Position numbers and translations under genes: made by a program
Assembly: GCA_037501455.1 (NCBI GenBank)
Contig: CM074857.1
Span: 124,297,501 to 124,361,500, forward strand
Origin: Lantana camara
Lineage: Eukaryota > Streptophyta > Magnoliopsida > Lamiales > Verbenaceae
DNA length: 64,000 nt
Reading direction: 5' to 3'
The notes under the pieces: model-generated
Database searches by the model: none
Told to the model about the DNA's origin: nothing
Seen by the model: the letters and a program-made list of their open reading frames with translations, nothing else
Part shown: positions 57,914 to 64,000 of the stretch, in pieces
Layout of the letters: each line of letters starts with the position of its first letter
Position numbering within the stretch: position 1 is the first letter of the stretch

Positions 57914-59335
57914 CCTGTAATCAAGACACTAGATATGCATGTTGAATTAATATGCCAATGCAAGTAACACACTTGGAAATAATAGAATCAACATATTGAA
58001 ACAACTAAGCTCAATCGGGAAAACACATATAAGTAAAGAAATTTAAAATTTTAAAATAGCGTATGATGCACGTGCTTATGGATGCATTGAACCTGTCACC
58101 GTAGTTACATTTCATGTTTGTTGGATTATAAACTTGTCTTACATCTGTTAATCATTTCTTATTACCCACGGTCTTCTAATTCTTTAAAATTTTCTGATAT
58201 CAACATGGACATTTTCATGACTTGAGATTACAATTTCTTGAACCCGAAGTCTTCTAGGCTCACGGAATTAGCATCTTGCCCTGTCCTTAATAATCACTCC
58301 CCAATTATTGCCCGAGTCTTCTTCATAGTCGTCATTTTAATCAAAACTTCCTTGGTTTCCTCTTTAGGAGTTCGAATAATTAATGAACTCCCTTTCCAAT
58401 TGTTTTTACTTGATCACCTGAAATCCACCCAGAATTCTTCACCTTTCTTTATTGTTCCTATTTGTTGCGTCAACTCCATATTCCCTACTTCGCGCTCTCA
58501 ACACGACCATTCAACTTGATTCTGGAAAATGAACTCAATCCACCCGATTATAGAATCTCTAGCATCCTAACTTCCCATAACGGATTACTCGATTCCCCTA
58601 GCTCAAGCAGAATTACCGGAGTTGTTTTCTTCTCTTGCTTGGATTTCGCTTCCAACCAACCATGTTTCTTAACTTGGCCACCCTTCCAAGTCTTGAATAA
58701 TTAGTTTCCCTCGATTCTTCCTTCACCTCATCCTTGAATAAAATAGACTTCCTCGCCCGGTTGATGCACCCTTTGTGGTAATATGAATTCCCATAGTTGA
58801 TTCTTTCATTCCGGATCTTATCCTTTAAATCATAACCCGATGGAAGAAGTTAATACCCATCGGATCCGCTTATGAAATCCCTGCCCCATTTTCTAACCCT
58901 TCCAAGCTCAAGAAGTAGCACTTGTAATATAATGAGGTTGTCGTAAAGGTTGGCCGTGGTTGGATATCATTTCTACAACCTGTATTCACAACTTCCTTTG
59001 AAAATAAATGCATGTGGGTAAGACATGCTCATGTCACAAAATTGTCACATAATTGATGTCAAGAATTTAATATAAAATGCAACAGGTAATTCATCAATGT
59101 TTAAAATAAAACACGTTGAGCAAATAATTTCAAATAATTTAAGATCAATTAATTGGCAATTAACAACATAATTCAACACAATGCTCAAATTATTCAATAA
59201 CTCAAGAATTTCAAAAGATCCAAGTAATCAAATAATTTCAAACAAGATGCAAGACCCTCAAATTAGCAATTAATTCCTCTGCCGTTCGACCTAGACTCAC
59301 GTGACACGACACTAGAACCACGGTTTTGAAACCGG
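57914..59335 (-). other. Long untranslated leader of the TR-GAG element
   Basis: 1.4 kb lie between the PBS and the gag start, without long frames on the minus strand. Open frames on the plus strand (58238-58519, 58462-58704) have no known motifs. The stretch may contain remains of deleted or acquired sequence. Confidence 0.55.
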
Positions 59336-59347
59336 GCTTTGATACCA
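59336..59347 (-). other. Primer binding site of the TR-GAG element
   Basis: TGGTATCAAAGC on the minus strand, the initiator tRNA-Met type, about 7 bp from the LTR end. Confidence 0.8.
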
Positions 59348-59354
59348 CCTAAGA

Positions 59355-62205
59355 TATAGCACCCGAAGCGCAAAGAGCCACATCCCCGCACTATAGCTCA
59401 ATTCACATATGAGATGGACGACCCATACATGAACTAAACTATAGCGAACGGGAGACAATAAAAAAAGGAACCACTAGTTAGGCGGGACTAACCCTCAGTT
59501 AGATACAACCATGCATAAATAATAAAACGGAAGCATAAGTTACATTCACTTCATCAACAAAAATCTTTCCCAACATCTACATAAATCCAATTCCTCAAAG
59601 ATATCAAAATAAGTCAGACTTAATACATAGATACCAAGAGTAGTAACAATCTATATATGCATCAATAAGGTACATGTGACGGTACTAGACCCAACTGAAT
59701 AAAAGACACAACTCGGACTCCCGCCTAGCACACGACCGTGAGTACCTGAAAATGTGAGGTGTCAGTCTATGAAAGACTGAGTGAGGGGTTATAATTTAAA
59801 AGCGCAAATACCATGCAAATTGTAATCTCAGGTAAGATTTTTCATTAAATGATGTTAATTCTAAAATAATATAGTGCTCGCCCGAGATTACAACAATTCC
59901 ATTTTCAATTCAATTATTTCAATACAATTCGATACAATCAATCAGTAGCCCGGCGAGTGAGGGCAAATCTCCAACCTTTCTCCGACAGTGTACAATAATT
60001 TAATTTTATCAATTGGGTGATCAAGCAATCAATTCGGTGCACAATTAGACAGTTTCAATCAATCCATCCTTCTTTCTCCGGGTGATGGTGGGATTGCAAG
60101 GCCCCACCACCCAATCAATCTGGGCATAGGGTTCATGAGTCCCTACGCCCGACGGGCTCCTTCCTCCACCAAACCTCCTGGTGGATTCAGGGGTGACCCC
60201 AACAATAAGTGAGGATAGTGCAAGAGTTACCCGTCAGCCCTTGCTTCCCCGGTTGGCTCAATACACTACCCTCGGGCCCAAAGTGAACATGCTTTACTCG
60301 CCAAAACAATCAATCAATCAATCACGATAAGTTCAATATGTCACGATAAACCATTTGCAATCGATAAAGGTTTGAGAAAGTTATATAGATATTTATATAC
60401 ATTTTGGCCGAAAGATCACATAGGGTTGTAAGGGTTCTATATATATCTAGAAATTAAACCTCACCTGTGCCGACAATACAACAAGGATATAATTATGAAG
60501 CTTGTTCCTTGTCAACAGGAAGACAATCTGTGTAAAAAGGGACAAGTGTTTGTGAGACACGACTCTATTGAACCAATTACGACGAACGACAAAGTCATGA
60601 TCAATAGGTCATGCAATAGAAATTTAAGGAATGTCAAATAAACCAAGTATATAACACATATAAGTCACATACGGGAGCCAAGGAAGTGAAAGGAAAGCAA
60701 TAAGAAGGGTTTTGGTGAAGTTTGGCCAAAACCGACAATTTTAGGAAATGTACATGCTGAGGGAAAACTGGAATATCTTGAGATATAGAAGTTGGAATTG
60801 AGTTTTTCTTGTTGGGAATGAAACTAGACAAGTAGACCTTTAAAATGGTATATGTCTCGTTTTCTAGTTCAAAGCGAGGAGAAAATGGCATAAGCTTGAA
60901 ATTAGGCGAGTGCAGTTTATCGGGAAAGCAGCGACACCAAAAAGAATTGATAATATCTCACAAATGGGAAAATATATTTAGGTGATTCAAATTGGAGGTT
61001 GTTTTAGACTTCAAGATCTTTCCAACGGTTCAAAAATCAGGTCATTTGGAGTTCGGATGAGGGAGTACCCGGCCGGGTAAAATTCAAGGGAAAAGTTCCC
61101 CAACCGGGTAAAGCTGTCCAGAAGCTTTTCGGCATAAAACTACCCGCCCGAGTACTTTTTATGCACAAAAAGTACCCGCCTGGGTTCCAAGGCTGGAAAA
61201 AGGGGCAAAACAGGGGTAGCTTCGGGGAAGGAAGAAAAGGGATGAAAACCCAAAGCAAACTCAACCAAAATGCTCCAAACAATTATATATCATGCATATA
61301 ACTCATATATATCAATTAGGAATCAAGTAATCCATTAAACCATGCTCAAATCATCAAGGAATCATCAATCAAAAACCCATATAAAATCATGAACTCCAAC
61401 TTCCATATTATTCAAGAAATCATGCAAGCTTTCAAGATTAATGATCCTAAGCATGCTTCTAATCACTTATACACAAGAAATCATCAATAACCAATAAACC
61501 CTGATCATATATATATTCAAGAGATTCAATTAAATAATCCATCTATACCTTAAAATAATAGAAAGAAGGGAAGAAATGATGGTATGATGATGATGATGCT
61601 TCCAAGCATGAAATTCCTCCAACAATCTAGCTTGAAGTGATGAAATCTCTTCCTTCCCTTCCCTTGGTGTGAAAACCGTGATATAGTGTGTGTATATGTG
61701 TGGGATTTTTAATGAAAATGATGAATGAATGAAAGGGATGAAGATATATGCAAAAGTCTTCCACTAACACACGTGACTCATCACGTTTTGCACTTAAGTC
61801 CCTTAATTAATGAATTAATGCAAATAAGTTCCAATCCATGGAATATGATGATCAAAGTCCCTAATTATGAAATGCAAGTAAGTCCATATATTTATAAAAT
61901 GAGCAAGTAAAGTCATATAGAAGAATTTAATCACTTATCAATTAATTCACGTACTTACCACGTTAGTGCCAATTCGTACAAATACATAAACGTATATAAT
62001 GCATATAATATCATGAAAGTTATAAATAATAATTAAATAATTCTCAAGTTAGGGAAAAAGATCAAGTAAAGACAATTAATCAAATAAGACATGTTCGACA
62101 ATTAATTCACATAAATTTTCACGTTAACAATAATTTCATGGAAACAATTAGTAATATAATATCACATAATATCATGTAATGTATAAGTGAAAACGGGGCG
62201 TTACA
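59355..62205 (-). repeat. 5' LTR of the TR-GAG element (2851 bp)
   Basis: Full-length partner of the deleted left LTR. It starts TATAGCACCCG on the plus strand, where the partner has TGTAGCACCCG, and ends CGGGGCGTTACA. At 61065-61195 there are four CCCGGCCGGG-type palindromes or variants. Confidence 0.92.
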
Positions 62206-63502
62206 CGAAGAACCCACTTTTGGCTAATTTGTTGGAAGTTTGGAGGCGATTCTGATCAATTCCCGACGGAACTAATTTTCAGCATCATCAGTTATAATTA
62301 ATTTGTTAATTGTAAATTAGTTCAGTATTTTGAGAAAAGATTGTATCTATGAAAATAGGTTAAAGATAAGTAAATAATTGTGTTTAATTTTGGATAATTT
62401 AGTATCGGTATGACAATAGAATAAAGATAATTCAATTATAGGGTAAAAATAATTATGTTTAATTGTAAATAATATATTGTGTTTAATTTTAGATAATAAT
62501 GTTGATATGAGTTCTGTGTATTGAAAAAATATCGTTTCTTATTTAGAAAACTGTGCTATTTTTCTTTTATTATGGATAATTATTTAGTTAAAAGATTGTA
62601 TCTAAATAGTAATTTTAGTTTGTGTTTTATTATGAAATAAATGTGTTAATCTTAGTATTTCTTTTATTACAAATAAATTATTTAGTTAAGAGATTGTATC
62701 TTAAATAATCATTTTAGTTTTCTTTTATAATGGATAACATTTTTGTTAACTGTATCTTTATTAGAATATGTCAAATAATAGATAGAATATTATAGTTTTT
62801 TTTTTTTTTTTTTGAAAGGAAATATTATAGTTATAATATGTAAAAATTTGAGATACTTTTTAATGCATTTTTAATCAAATTAAAGTTTTAAGTTAAACAT
62901 GTTTTATTTATATATATCGAATAAAATAATAGTTTTATTTTTAATAAATTAATATTTATTTTTAAAAAATATTAATATATTTTAAATTTTCGTCCCCCTA
63001 CCTGAAATCTTGGCACCATCCCCGTGCATGGATGTTATTATAATATTTTTCAACACTTCTACATTCTGACATATAGGTTGTACATTAAATATACATTTCA
63101 TGTCAAATAATTAATATTCTAAAAACAGTTGCCTTTCTTGTCCTATTATATACAGTGATGGACTTCTACTCAAATAGGACACATGGTCAGTCACACATAA
63201 GGTAAAATGAGGATAGCTCGCATCTGACGAACTGTGCATAGGAGGTCGCTTGGTAAGTTTGTTCCTTAGGACTCCAAATAAGAGAATACTTGGGTAGTTA
63301 CAGATATTGGAGATATCATGACGGAAAGGTAAAGAAGTCTGACGGATAAAAATGGAAGAAGGAGAAGCGAACGAAAGGAGTCTTACGGATAAGGATGGAA
63401 TGAGGAGAATTGACAATATAAAAAGAGGGGTTTAGGTCAATACAAGGCATAACACAAAATACAAGAGAAAATAGGAAAATAGATTCGGCAAGTACTCATC
63501 AC

Positions 63503-63546
<44 letters not shown>

Positions 63547-64000
63547 AATTTTACCGATAATTACAATGTAACCTATTTATGAAAAAGATCCCCATAGTTG
63601 AACCCGAAGGTGTTTTTCGTAATTTCTCAATTATAATTTCGTTCTTTTGTAATAGAAACAAACATGAGAGGGGGGTATCCGTAATTATCGCTAAGGCTTA
63701 ATTAGTTTGTCAAGATCAAAGTCTCACTTTCACAACCCAAAAGGGTGTCCTATCAATGCCATGCAAAAGGGTGGCAGAGGGGTTTTCACAGACAAAAGAT
63801 AATCTTATCTCAAGTTGTTATAAAGCAAAAGAAATCAAAGATAAGATCATGAAAACATCCATAATATGATCAAAGTGGACCAAGAACACCATTCCATCAA
63901 GCATAAAAGCTCAAAAATCTCTCATGTGCTGTGATAACTAATCAGTCTTCTGGCCCTAAGCATGTAGTTGCAGTCCAATAACAACACCACAGGTGTCTAA
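62206..64000. other. End of gypsy-like remnant and AT-rich intergenic region
   Basis: After the second CGAAG the interrupted LTR-like sequence continues to about 62320 (agcatcatcagttat). Beyond it the DNA is AT-rich with a T run near 62798-62813 and a TA microsatellite at 63511-63541. The 101-codon frame at 63111-63416 (minus) has no recognised domain. Confidence 0.5.
63511..63541. repeat. TA microsatellite
   Basis: About 15 uninterrupted TA units. Confidence 0.93.

Larger units (their letters stand above)
55504..62205 (-). mobile_element. Non-autonomous LTR retrotransposon with gag only (TR-GAG type), TSD CGAAG
   Basis: Left LTR 55504-56746, right LTR 59355-62205; CGAAG flanks both sides (55499-55503 and 62206-62210). 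On the minus strand a PBS (TGGTATCAAAGC, 59336-59347) follows the right LTR and a polypurine tract (AAGGGGGGAAGAAT) precedes the left LTR. The 2.6-kb interior codes only for a shortened gag with two zinc knuckles; no protease, RT, RNase H or integrase is found. The structure agrees with the TR-GAG group of gag-only elements. Confidence 0.93.

Noticed and set aside
63111..63416. 101-codon frame on the minus strand near the window end
   Set aside because: No domain recognised and no splice or promoter evidence; left as chance frame.

Overview
This is nuclear DNA from a eudicot plant. It is AT-rich, has introns, and transposable elements fill most of it. The species cannot be fixed from the sequence. 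I support three host genes: a single-exon cytokinin-biosynthesis gene (adenylate isopentenyltransferase, IPT5-like, 21800-22804 +), a 13-exon CNNM/DUF21-CBS membrane protein gene (46594-51110 +, similar to Arabidopsis At4g14240), and a 51-codon ROTUNDIFOLIA-like/DEVIL (RTFL/DVL) micropeptide gene (52131-52286 -) with its own TATA box.

Layout. 1-5328 is AT-rich intergenic DNA. 5329-6476 is a miniature LTR retrotransposon (TSD AAGGG) whose interior joins a gag start to a polyprotein tail. 6504-19494 is a CACTA DNA transposon (TSD GAA) that received a Ty1-copia element at 7638-18168 (TSD ATATA). One LTR of that copia element holds a Ty3/gypsy-type solo LTR (9199-10664, TSD GTGAT). The other holds a reverse-oriented solo LTR of its own family (15815-17751, TSD CTTAC). 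20196-20938 is a Mutator-like foldback element with a 9-bp TSD, followed by the IPT gene. 22805-31227 is mostly non-coding, with short hAT-like MITEs, a 3-copy 184-bp tandem repeat and a hAT foldback (30265-30876). 31228 to about 37400 looks like a Helitron derivative carrying a 2.95-kb solo LTR (32616-35569). 37496-45930 is a decayed L1-type LINE with a 13-bp TSD, interrupted by a copia solo LTR and a hAT element. The CNNM gene (46.6-51.3 kb) and the DVL gene (52.1-52.45 kb) follow. 54.7-62.3 kb is a degenerate gypsy-like LTR zone entered by a 6.7-kb gag-only LTR element (55504-62205, TSD CGAAG). The end is AT-rich DNA.

The host genes do not form a pathway: one makes cytokinin precursors, one is a putative membrane transporter or regulator, and one is a growth-repressing peptide. 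What links them is repeat invasion. MITEs sit close upstream of both the IPT and DVL promoters, and two related MITEs lie in CNNM introns. Most mobile-element boundaries given here rest on target-site duplications and terminal repeats read directly from the sequence. Family assignments rest on recognised motifs.
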